Position numbers and translations under genes: made by a program
Origin: Zygnema cylindricum
Taxonomy: Eukaryota > Streptophyta > Zygnematophyceae > Zygnematales > Zygnemataceae
Length of the DNA: 64,000 bases
Assembly (NCBI GenBank): GCA_037447655.1
Contig: JBBHKE010001543.1
Span: 1-64,000 of the forward strand
Reading direction: 5' to 3'
The notes under the pieces: model-generated
What the model was told of the DNA's origin: nothing
Databases searched by the model: none
The model's input: the letters and a program-made list of their open reading frames with translations, nothing else
Shown here: piece after piece, positions 34,454-45,129 of the stretch
How the letters are laid out: each line of letters begins with the position of its first letter
How positions within the stretch are numbered: position 1 is the stretch's first letter

Positions 34454-37400
34454 ATGTCACCTATTCCGAGGAACGAGGAAAATGATACTGAAACCTGGGA
34501 CTTCAACAATATGGCGGCAAAGCACTTCATCCTACGCCATCTCACTCAAGGACTTGCATGTCCTCATTTGCAGGTAGAAAGGGCATACGATCTTTGGATG
34601 GCTCTCATAGAGATATACCGAAGTGGTACGATTCAGCAACAACAGTTGGCTGATCAGAAAGTTAAGGAGTATGTATACAAAGGGGGAAATATGTTGGATT
34701 TTTCCAATGAGCTTGCTACACTCTTCATGGAGCTAGAGAGTGCGGGAAAAGATTTTAGTGAAAAAGAAAAGGTTAACTGCTTACTGATGAAGTTACCTGA
34801 TGAGTTGGTGAACATAGTTTACCGTGTGCAGGACTTTCCTGACTCAAGGTGGATATGGAACTCAGTGGTAGGGATGATTCTCGTTCAAGAGAATACAATT
34901 GAGATCCGAAGGGGAGGAAAGAGTGGCCAAGCCTTGGCAACAGCGACTGATTGGAGGAACAAGGATTCCCGAAAACCGGTCGGAAACTATGGGGGTAGGG
35001 AGCAAAAAAAACAGGCCGACGAGTTCGAACCAAGGGCTCCCAAAGGTTTATGTCATTTTTGTAAGAAACCGGGGCACTATATGGCAGAGTGCACTAAGCT
35101 AACCGAGCTTCGGCTAAAGGAGGGGAAAACCGGTGGTACCCTGAGAGGAAAGAAAAAGGCCCTTGTCACACAGGTACTTGAGGCTGAATCCGAGGACGAG
35201 GACGATCAGCTCCTTTTGGATGAGGAGTTGGAGGCAAAAAATGAGGTCGAAATTCCACGAAGGCAAAAATGTGCTTACGGTGGATTGAAAGGTGAAGCAG
35301 GCTGGATCATAGATTCAGGTGCCTCCATGCACATGTGTAAGGATAGGCACCTGTTCACTAAGATAAATAAGATTCCCACCGTAGAGATAGAGTACGGGGA
35401 TGGGAGGATAGTCACCACTACTCTTGTAGGATCGGTAGATCTGAAAGTGTTGGTAGAAGGAAAGACATCCATATTAACATTCTCCAATGTATTGTTTATT
35501 CCGGAGCTGAACAAAAACCTTATCTCTACATCAATATTAGATGATAAGGGTTTTTTCACTAGCACTAGGGAAGGAGTCTTTACTGCTAGTTTTGAGGAGG
35601 ATGTCTATTTCATTGCTGAGAAAGGTAGCCATGGGATGTTTAAGCTGGTTTTAAGTAATGAAAAGAAGAAACTTTATTATGCTGGTGTTCATGATATTAT
35701 GATGTGGCATAAGAGGCTTGGGCATGTCAATCTAGATAAGTTAAGAGAGATGAAAAAGATGGGAGTGGTGGAAGGGATTCAGTTCAGTGAGAGTGATGAT
35801 ATAAGTGATTGTAGTGGATGTGCTCAAGGTAAAGCACACAGATTACCCTTTCCTAAGTCAGCCACCTATAAGGGAGAAAAAATTCTAGATCTAGTACACA
35901 CAGATATTTGGGGACCGGCTAAAGTGCCCTCACCGGGGGGGAAGAGATTTATGATGACTATAACTGATGATTGGTCTCGGTATTCCCGGGTATATTTTTT
36001 GAAAAACAAGTCCGAAGCTGAGGATTGTTTTAGACAATATAAAGCATGGAGCGAAAAACTCCATGAAACTCCAATCAAGAGAGTAAAGAGTGACAATGGT
36101 GGAGAGTATACTTCTAACCAGTTTGAGGATTTTCTGAGGGAAGATGGGGTCCAACACCAAAAGACAGTTCCAGAAAATCCTGAACAGAATGGGGTAGCTG
36201 AAAGGTTAAATAGAACACTAAGTGATAGTGCTAGAAGTATGTTGTCGGATAAAAAGATAGGAAAAAGGTTTTGGGCAGAAGCAATGAACTGTGCTAATTA
36301 CCTCAAGAATAGAGTTCTTACTTCAGCTATAAAAGATCAAACACCTTATGAGAGATGGACAGGCCGGAAACCAGACATATCTCACTTAAAGGTTTTCGGC
36401 AGTCAAGTATTTAGTCTAGATACTGATCGGTCAAATTGGAAGCTAGATCCTAAAGGAAAACCGGGATACTTATTAGGATATGATGAAGATGTTAAAGGAT
36501 ATAGAGTTTATGATCTAAAAAGGGAAGATATAATCTTAGTAAAGCATCTAGTAGTAATGAATGAAGGAAAATCGGTGGATCCCTTCAAATATACGAAGCC
36601 AGTAAAAATCAGATTTGAGTCAGAAAATTCCGATGACTTTGAGCTTCCTAACTATCCAGGTTTTAGAGAAGATGACATTCTTGCAGGTACAAATCAGACC
36701 GAAAAGGACTCGGCTGTGGAAACTCCAGTGACAACTCTACCAGAAGCGGAAGACGTGGTGGAAATTGATTCAGAATCAAGGGATAGGGGAGAAGCTGAGT
36801 TTGTTCGAAAGAATCCACGAGAACCATCTATTCCGGCCTCAGATTTTGAAGGGGGGAGGAGAAGTAGCAAAAGACTGCAAGAAAAACAGGTTAATAACAA
36901 GGTAACTAAACTATCTCATCAAGATGAACCTCAAACTTATGGAGAGGCGATGACTTGTCCAGAAAGAAACCGGTGGAAGACAGCCATCAATGAGGAGATG
37001 GCTTCAATCATGGCAGCCGATACGTGGGAGCTGGTGGATTGTCCACCTAACCGAAAACCAATCGGTTGTAAGTGGGTTTTCAAATTAAAACTAAACCCAG
37101 ATAATACAATCATGCGCTAGAAGGCCAGATTAGTGGCAAAGGGATTTACACAAAAAGAGGGAATTGACTACGAGGAAACCTTTGCCCCGGTGGTCAGATT
37201 TCCCTCCGTCCGCATACTTCTCAGCCTGGCAGCTGCGGAAGACATGGAAGTGCACCAGATGGACATCAAAATAGCCTTTTTGCATGGAGAATTGGAAGAG
37301 GAGATCTTCATGCGACAACCCGAAGGGTTTGTGGAAGAAGGAGAGGAGAGTAAGGTATGCCGACTAATTAAATCTCTTTATAGTTTGAAACAGGCGCCTC

Positions 37401-38513
37401 GACAGTGGAATAAGAAGCTTGATGAGTTTCTTACCTGTCTGGGATATAACCCGGATCAGCTCAGATCACTCAATCTATGTTTTCGAAGATGAGGAAGGTT
37501 TTATATTTATTGCAATTTATGTTGATGATTTGCTTGTTTTAAGTAAATCAATGGAAAAAATTAATAAACTGAAAACCGATCTTAAGGGGAGATTTGAAAT
37601 GAAGGATAGGGGAGAAGCAAAATATATTCTGGGAATTCAAGTAGAGAGAGACCGAAAAAGGAAAATTATAAAACTGACTCAAAAGGAAGCAAAAGGGAAC
37701 ATGCTTGAAAAAATTCAAATGGATAAAGCTAATAGTTGTACAACTCCAATGGAGTTGAAGAAGGGAAGTGAGGGGAGTGAGGAAGAAGGAGTCATAGTCT
37801 TAGACGAGGAATTATCTCCTGATGAACAGAAGTTTATGCAGACTATTCCTTACAGGCAAGTAGTGGGAAGTCTAATCTATTTTATGAATTGTACCCGACC
37901 GGATTTAGCTGCAGCTGTAGGAGTGCTGAGTAGAAGTCTAAATGCTCCCACTAAGAAGGATTGGGAGGCAGCTAAGAGAGTCCTTAGATATTTGGTAGGA
38001 ACTAGGGATCTATGGTTGCATTTGGGTGGGGAGAATACTGACATCACTACTTGGAGTGATGCTAGTTATGGTGATGCTCCGATGAGGAGATGCACTTCTG
38101 GATATGTATTATATGTGGGTGATGGGGCTTGCTGTTGGAGTACCAAACAGCAAAAGGTTATTGCTCAGTCCACCATGGAGGCTGAGTATATGGCCTCTTG
38201 CTCTGCTGTAAAAGAATTGATGTGGGTCAAGTCTTTGCTTGGTGAGCTTGGTCACCTTAAGAGTGGTGTGCAGAAAATATTTTGTGATAATCAGGCAGCA
38301 ATCGCTATTTCTGCCAATCCTAAACATCATTTTAAAGCCAAACACATGGACATCAGACTCAGCTTTGTTAGAGAGAAAGTAGAAAACAAAATAATCAGTT
38401 TAGAGTACAGACCAGATAGTGAGATGGTAGCAGATATGATGACCAAACCTGTGCCTTCCCCTAAACTAATTTTCTGCAGGGAGAAGTGTGGTTTGAAATT
38501 AAAGATTGACTAG
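34454..38513 (+). pseudogene. Copia B gag-pol, nearly intact
   Basis: Zinc knuckle CHFCKKPGHYMAEC, protease WIIDSGASMHMCKD, GAG-pre-integrase MMWHKRLGHVNLD, integrase HTDIWGPA, SDNGGEYT, PEQNGVAERLN, RT with YVDDLLVLSK, RNase H with TWSDASYGDAPMRRCTSGY and QSTMEAEYMA. One open frame runs 34454-37117. It is broken by a TAG at 37118-37120 (a tyrosine codon in relatives) and a frameshift near 37450; the rest is open to 38513. Apart from the gag insertion these are the only lesions I see, so B is among the youngest elements here. Confidence 0.92.
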
Positions 38514-38514
38514 A

Positions 38515-38526
38515 AAATAAGGGGAG
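38515..38526 (+). other. Copia B polypurine tract
   Basis: aaaataaggggag lies directly before the 3' LTR, the usual plus-strand primer. Copia A has aagggaag before 39931 and copia F agaaaataaagggag (inverse) at 61453-61467. Confidence 0.75.
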
Positions 38527-39540
38527 TGTAGAAACTAATGGTTTATTAGTATTTTCTAGGTCTGAAAAGAAATATAGAAGTCGAGGCAGTCTATCTCTAA
38601 CTTCTCTCTCCAACTCTCAAACTTGTCGCAGTCACTGAGAAATTGGAGAGGAAGCTAGAGCCATGGCTACCTTGGCTATCCTGAGGTTTACGGGAATTTT
38701 ATGTTAGGGTTTATTTATTTAATTAAAAGGTATTTGCCGGCGGGAGGATTTGATCCATGTACCTGCCGGCCGGCAGATAGGAAGTAGCCGGTAGCCTTAG
38801 CCGTTAAGTCTAGCAGTAGTGTTACGTACTATATAGTTTGATATTTATTTAAATGATTATGCGTGCGATAAACCATTTAACTGAAATGAATTACGGGATA
38901 CATAGATCCAGTAAAATATAAATGTACGACTTACAGTACGGACACAAATCAGTACCGCGCATTTGTTTCGTAAATGAAACAAATACCGCGCATGTATTTA
39001 TTACGGCTACGATTAAAGCCGACTTTAATCGGACGGCCGAGATTAGCGCCGAGATCGCAGAGGAAGATTTCGGTGGTTTGTCTCCATCGCCACATCGGAT
39101 GACACGTGGCGAAATTCCGTTAGATTGTGGAATCTCCGGAGATTATGGCACCGAATCCGGATTTGACATGTGTCGACATTTTGGCCATGTCGTACAATGT
39201 CCGTACATAAAGTACACCGGCAGCTGTACTTTTGCGTACGGAACTCAATTCTGATTGGTTCCGTACATCAGTAGATAGAGTTTGTGAGAGAGATAGGACT
39301 TAGAAAAATTAGAAGATAGGACCCTCTCTCCCAGAGAGCTTCTGTACAAAAGGTCAACTTTGACCCTCCATAACTTACTGCTCAGGGGAGCAAATTCAGA
39401 GATTCTTTTTGCTATCGACTCAGGGGAGTCTTGCCTTCAAAGGGGTGAAGTTGGTCGGAGTTTTTGTCGGCCAGGGTGGCAGTTATTTTTGCTTAAACAC
39501 AAAGGGGTCAGGATTATCCTAGAGGCTTCTTGGAAGCTGT
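38527..39540 (+). mobile_element. Copia B 3' LTR, last ~44 bp missing
   Basis: Starts TGTAGAAACTAATGG. It is collinear with the 5' LTR until cttggaagctgt at 39540, where the expected end (ccactctgag to gagtttca) is replaced by copia A RNase H sequence. Contains the tRNA-like unit at 38738-38812. Confidence 0.9.
38738..38812 (-). other. tRNA-like unit in the copia B 3' LTR, antisense
   Basis: Minus strand: ACTTAACGGCTAAGGCTACC, then ATGGATCAAATCCTCC, then TTTTAATT. Same position as in the 5' LTR. Confidence 0.55.
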
Positions 39541-39930
39541 GGAGTAGCAAGCAACAAAAAGTAGTTGCTCAGTCCACTATGGAGGTTGAGTACATGGCTT
39601 CCTGTACTGCCACCAAAGAATTAATGTGGGTTAAATCTCTTCTTGAAGAACTTGGGTTCATGAAGTATGGAACTCAAAATGTTTTTTGTGATAATCAAGC
39701 TGCTATCTCTATTGCAGCTAATCCGAAACATCACTTCAAAGCTAAGCATATGGATATTAGACTAAGCTTTGTCAGAGAGAAGGTTGAAAATAACATTATT
39801 AAACTGGTTCATAAAACTGACAGAGAAATGATTGCAGACATGATGACAAAACCAGTGCCTTCCCCTAAGTTGATTTATTGGAGAGAAAACTGTGGATTAA
39901 AATTAAAAAAAGACTAAGAATTAAGGGAAG
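39541..39930 (+). pseudogene. Copia A RNase H, 3' continuation after copia B
   Basis: Reads WSSKQQKVVAQSTMEVEYMA to PVPSPKLIYWRENCGLKLKK, stop at 39915. About 54 residues are missing relative to copia B between this and the break at 32340 (the TWSDASYGDA region), so the B insertion and a deletion together removed them. Confidence 0.85.
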
Positions 39931-40604
39931 TGTTGAAAAGAGGTAATTAATAGTTCACTTATCTATTTTAGTTTTACTTTAAAGAAAGAGAGTGAGGATC
40001 AAAGGCACGCCATGGCTGCCGCCATATTTAGAAAGTTGCAGATTTTGAAGTAGAGGATATTTTACTAAAATGTTGCCTAAGTCCAACTTTGAACCTGGGT
40101 GTGTAGACATCTACATAGTCGTACGTCTTAACAACTAAGGCGTTATCGAAAAGATACACCTGACCGGTTTCAAAGATATATAAACATTAACGCAACAGCT
40201 AATTTACAGCCGGCTAACCAAAAAGAGCAATTCATGGATGTACGCGAATCTGAACCGTGTAAAATATGTTTTGATCCGACAGCCGGCATTATAGCCGCCA
40301 CGCGAAGTGAGCTTTTGGCGGCATACGAAGATAACGTCACGCGGTGCCACGTGGCGCCACATTATTTGATATCGGATAAGATGGGAGGAGGAACCATGGC
40401 TTCCGATTTGACAGGTGTCACCTTGTATACCTTGTCGTACAGTGGTCGTACAATAAGTACATCGCCCATTGTACATTCTTATACTATAAAGTGTTCCTAT
40501 TAGACTAGCGTTTAGTAGTAGGTAGTCGTGAGTTGGCAGACCAAGTTTGAGTAATATTTAGGTACCTCTCTCTAAGAGAGCTTTAACTATAAAGGTCATC
40601 TTTG
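39931..40604 (+). mobile_element. Copia A 3' LTR, truncated
   Basis: TGTTGAAAAGAGG start, collinear with 27581-28263 until ggtcatctttg at 40604. There it abuts gypsy C integrase; the last ~205 bp of the LTR are lost. Confidence 0.85.
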
Positions 40605-41270
40605 GTCACGGCTGGTCAACCGATGGTCGACAAAGCATTTTTCCAAGAGTTTGGAAAATCCTCCTGCAAAGTCGGAGCCTTGGTCGGTTAGAACGTTTGC
40701 AGGCGCTCCGAATTACGCTAAAACCCTTTGCAAAAAAGCATCTGCAATTGCCTTGGACTCCTTACGGGGCAAAACAACAAACTCGATCCACTTAGAAAAA
40801 TATTCCCTCATGACCAGTACGAAGCGGTTCTCCCGCCTGCAGGTCGGCAATGGTCCTAACAGATCCAAAGGCCAACGATAAAACATTCCATGGATAAGAA
40901 GCGAATGAAGCTTAGTACCGCCCTTTTTGTAAAAAATTGCCTGTACTCGGTCGCATGAAGAGCAAGTCTACACAATTCAGTTGAATTCGGTCTGCAACGC
41001 GTGCCACCAATAAGAGCCCGTAACCAAGGACGTGGTCCGATTCTGGCCGAAGTGTCCACATTGCTGATGGAGACTCGGAATTAGAGTTTCTTTGTCTGAC
41101 GGAAGAGGAACCACTTTCGTGGTTCCGTCTGACCATTTCCGGAACAGAACTCATCCGTCCCAATCGTACACCGCCATTCGAGTCTGCACTCAAGATAATT
41201 GACTTCGAGTCAAGTGGGGAAGATGTGCCCCCTGTTGGATCGATTAGAGGGAATCGAGATCGTTCCATAT
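40605..41270 (-). pseudogene. Gypsy C integrase, decayed
   Basis: Minus reading with WPLDLLGPLP (first catalytic Asp), REYFSKWIEFVVLP and VLTDQGSDF (second Asp), with an internal stop between. The C-terminal part is lost at the junction with copia A. Confidence 0.75.
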
Positions 41271-41274
41271 ATCG

Positions 41275-41880
41275 TTACGTCCGACCCCTATGGGCGCCTG
41301 CCCCTCCACGTCGGCCGAGAAAGTTGGCAGTTCCCCCCCCAGATTGGGGAAGCCAGAGGAAGGCGGAGGATGCTTGAATGAGTCCTATACTGATTTCCGG
41401 GTCCTCATCATGCCGAGCTCCGGTGGAATCTATAATGGAGGGATCGAGATTCCAGCTAAAGCCGTCGACATTGCCATGGTTTTCCCTTGCCCGGTGAACA
41501 ATGTCCAAATCACATTCCTGCAGGATAAAAACCCACCTGGCGAGTTTGCCGGTTAACTTGCCATTTTCTATGATCAATATTAGGGGTTGGTGATCCGTGA
41601 TCAGGGTGAAATGGACCCCGTACAAATAAGGCCAGAAATGCTGGATTGCCCAAACCGCTACGACTAGCTCTCTGTGGTAACTACTATAATTTCCCTCTGC
41701 CCTGTTGTTGCTCCGGCTGGCGTAGGCCTCCACATATTCAGCTCCAGCATCATTGACTTGAGCCAAAACTGCTCCCAATCCAAACCTGCTCCAATCACTG
41801 AAAAGGAGGAAAGGCCTCTGGTGATCAAGCATACGGAGCACTGGGTGTTGCTTCTCCTTTAAAAATTGGAAGGCGGTCTA
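41275..41880 (-). pseudogene. Gypsy C RNase H
   Basis: LLFSDWSRFGLGAVLAQ, then YHRELVVAVWAIQHFWPYL and ITDHQPL, the Ty3/gypsy RNase H pattern. Separated from RT by a stop and frameshift near 41880. Confidence 0.85.
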
Positions 41881-42015
41881 TTGTTCTTCGGCCCACTGCC
41901 ATTCTTGGTTCTTTTTCAATAGTTGGTTGAGGGGCTAAGCGTGACTAATGAACTCGAGGATGAACCGTTGATAGTAGTTAGCCAGGCCCAGGAAGGTGCG
42001 AAAGGAAGAGATGTC

Positions 42016-42990
42016 CTACGGTGGGGGAAGAGCGTCAAGGGCTGCCACCTTGACCATGTGGGGACCCACAGTCCCGGAAGTCACCTCATATCCAAGGTAG
42101 ATGATTTTTAGTACACCAAAAATACATTTCCCCGGGTGACATTTCAAGCCCGCTGTTTGGAGTGCCCGGAGAACAATCTGGACATGCTCCAAGTGTTCCT
42201 CAAAAGTTTTGGAGAAGATGTTAACGTCATCAATATAGCACCAGGCACAATTTATTCCTCGGAGCGCTTCTTCCATTGCCCGTTGGAATTTGGCCGGGGC
42301 GTTCTTGAGCCCGTATAGCATGTAGATCAATTCATAAAGTGTGGAACCAGCCCAAAATGCAGTTATCTCCCTGTACTTCGGTTCCATGGCAATCTGGTGA
42401 AAATTGTTTTTCATGTCCAGAGTGGAGTTGATAGTGGCGCCAGCAAGAGAGTCGAATATCTCTTCCGGGGTCGGCATCGGATACCGGTCAGAGATGGTGG
42501 AAGTGTTCAGCATGCGATAATCTCCACACATCCGGAAATCTACAGTCTTTCCGGACGAGTCCTTTATTGGAGGGAGAAATGTCGGGGAAGCAAACCCATG
42601 AAGTCTTGTGATCTCTTGAACCAATCCGGACTCCACCAAAGTCTGGACTTTCGCCGTAATGAATTCCTTCTCCTTGAAGATGAGAGGATACTGCATCTGC
42701 CAAACAGTAGTCGTCTCGTCGATCAAATCGGTTCGGAAAAGTGTTCCTTTATAAATACCAACATCTGTTTCTGACCATAAGAACACCTCTTTGTTTTTGG
42801 CTAACAGTTCAGAAAGCCGCGCCTTCTGCTGAGGGTCCAGCTGCTCCCCGATGGTCCAATCCATTTTCTCCGGCTCAACGGCAACCCAAGCTTCCGGCGG
42901 CCTACCCCAAAAGTTAATGTCGAATTCCAATCCCACCAGTGGATTTGCCCCTACCCCTCCGGCTAGGACACTACTGCTAATAACTTCCGC
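42016..42990 (-). pseudogene. Gypsy C reverse transcriptase
   Basis: Long open stretch with VDFRMCGDYRMLN, LDMKNNFHQIAM, YGLKNAPAKFQRAM and the catalytic YIDDVN. The N-terminal extension (LEFDINFWGRPPEAW) follows the methyltransferase after a glycine-coding poly-G tract at 43010-43024. Confidence 0.9.
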
Positions 42991-43089
42991 TAAGCTGTAG
43001 CCATCTTAGCCGCCCCCCCCCCCCACTAGGAAAACGTGCGGCGGTGAAATGTCAATTTTTCCTTTTCTTCTTCTTTCTCTCCCCCCCTC

Positions 43090-44190
43090 AAGCTGCAAAG
43101 TTGCTTGCATCGCTAACAACTGATGAGCTTCAAAGTAAATAGCCCGTGATTTCGGGGACTTGAGACTGGAAAAGGCGAGTGCATGCTTGAGCACCAATGT
43201 GATTGAATTCAAATCCATACTTTGTCCAATAATGCTACATCTCTGAAGGTCTGACATACCTGGTGCTGCCGTGGTGCCTTTATGAAATACCTTTGCTTCT
43301 ACCCGTTCCACAATCGTCGATGTTGTCCAGAGTCCTGCCTTGTTGTCAAAAATCATTCATGTTGCTCTTTTCCGATAAGCGTGAGTGTGAGGAAATGACA
43401 CCAAAGTCAAGAGTGCTTTCCGTGGGAATCCTGGTTTGTTACACCAAAAGAATAGGGAGCGCTCCGGTCGAGTCACAAGGGTGGCCATTCTACCTTCCCC
43501 AAGTATTTGTAGCACAGAATTTTGCAGGTCACGGATTTCTTTCTCCAACAGTTGCCGGAGAACTGGAAAGATATCATATTGGTCCAATCTGCCCTGACTC
43601 TGTGTGCTCGGGATCCCATCTGAGCGGCGTCGAAAACCAAGGGAGCTCCTAAAATCCGGGTTACGTGATTCTAACAGTCCGCAACTTGTTTCCGTTTATC
43701 ATCTCCCGGGTGGACAATTTCTAGAACGTACCCCACTGGTGTATCTTTGAGCTGTTGAAGCCACGAGATTAATTCGATCAGCTGGTAAAACGTTCCACTT
43801 CTGAGATCTTGATGCCCTACTCTTTGTCCTACTAGGGAGTATCCCTGACAAGGCCAACTTGCCAACACCAAATCCACTCCTCCAAACTGACATATGGGTC
43901 GCCATGATGTTTTCTACATTTCGGGGAAGACTCTGGTGAGCTTTGGAGAAGGCTGATACTGGAAGTTGTTGAGGATATAAGTAATGAAGTTGGTGGAGGA
44001 GGTGTTTGCTGACAGCCCATGCATTGAGATTTAATTCCCCAATCCATAAATCCTTTCGAACCTCCACAATATATCGCGTAAATGCGTACGCACGAAACAT
44101 CGCGTACGCACGAAACGATGTGTTCGCACGAAACTAACTTTTCAAAAACAACACTAATCCCCGAAAATAGAGATAAAACAAGTAGTCAGA
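43090..44190 (-). pseudogene. C5-cytosine DNA methyltransferase carried by gypsy C, decayed
   Basis: Lies between protease and RT on the element's strand, read across frameshifts. Motif I: VLSLFSGIS (about 44190-44160). Motif IV: ASWPCQGYS with the catalytic Cys (about 43855). VGYVLEIVH stands where the family has ENV. Motif VIII region: SRAHRVRADWTN. A target-recognition-like stretch, LVSFPHTHAYRKRA, follows, then ERVEAKVFHKGTTAAPG and GQSMDLNSI (motifs IX-X region). There is a TAG at about 43673 and several frameshifts, so it is inactive. The pattern resembles the Dnmt3-like or prokaryotic-type MTases reported inside charophyte and dinoflagellate retrotransposons. No host gene lies between it and the neighbouring pol domains. 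Confidence 0.82.
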
Positions 44191-44397
44191 ACCGGGGACT
44201 GCTAATGACAGCACTTGTCGATCGAACTCCACGTTATCGGACTTGGTGTTGGAAGATTCAGACCGGGTTGTAGAAATAACTTCCTTTAATGATAAAGTCG
44301 CGAAAGTTTGATCCACTCCCCGCCGGAGTGTCGCCACCTATAATAATCTATTTTTGTTTTTCTCTTCCCACCGCTTAGAAATGGGGAATTGCTAGAT

Positions 44398-45000
44398 TTA
44401 TTCCACTATATCTGTGGAACTGCCAAACAGTTCCCTCGGAGGGGACATAGTATACACCGGGTAACATCCAAACACCGGGACATTTGTTTTCCCCGGATTC
44501 CATAAATCTAAAAGAACCACCACTTTGGTTCCTTCCGGATTTCCGGGGTCCCAAACAGTACATTGTCTTTTCCAATCGCTTAAACTCATATTTAGCCGGG
44601 TCCAAGTGGCCATCCCTAACAGAATTTCAAATTGAGTCCCTTCAACCTCTAAAAAGGGGAGTTCAATTTTCACCCTTTGGCCTGCGTCATCTGAGAATTC
44701 GATTTCTATGGCTTTGATGGTGCCATGGACAGGTTCGCTACCGCTGCTTACCGTGATGAAGCAAATGTTACCTGGGCAGATTTTTGGCCGGATTTCTTCA
44801 GGCATTTTTTGTAAGGCGAAAGTGGTAATGAGGTCGGAGCGCTGCGGTGTCGACCACAGCGTCCAGGTATCCTCCGTACCCGTTGAGCTTCAAATTTCTT
44901 GTTCAGTTCAGTATAAGAGCCACGGATAGGGCTTTGTAGTCCCTATCCACTATAAGGGTTTTCGGATCTGAGGACAAAAAGACTGCGGGTGGCAAAGAGG
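44398..45000 (-). pseudogene. Gypsy C protease region
   Basis: Corresponds to gypsy D's intact AVVDTGALPNLIT aspartic protease reading; in C the active-site region is degenerate and the rest is open (MPEEIRPKICPGNICF to SSTDIVE). Lies just upstream of the methyltransferase. Confidence 0.65.
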
Positions 45001-45129
45001 CCCTGTCGACCCTCCCTTTTCCAGAGCTGATCTATTCTCCCAATGCATGAATGAGGATTTTTTCGGGCAGGTTTTGGGAGGATGCAAGAGTCTTCATGTG
45101 GGTGAGGGCATATGGCATGATGTGCCTGA

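Noticed and set aside
43090-44190. Host DNA methyltransferase gene interrupted by retroelements
   Set aside because: It has the element's orientation, sits directly between its protease and RT, and shows no introns, which fits an element-borne domain better.
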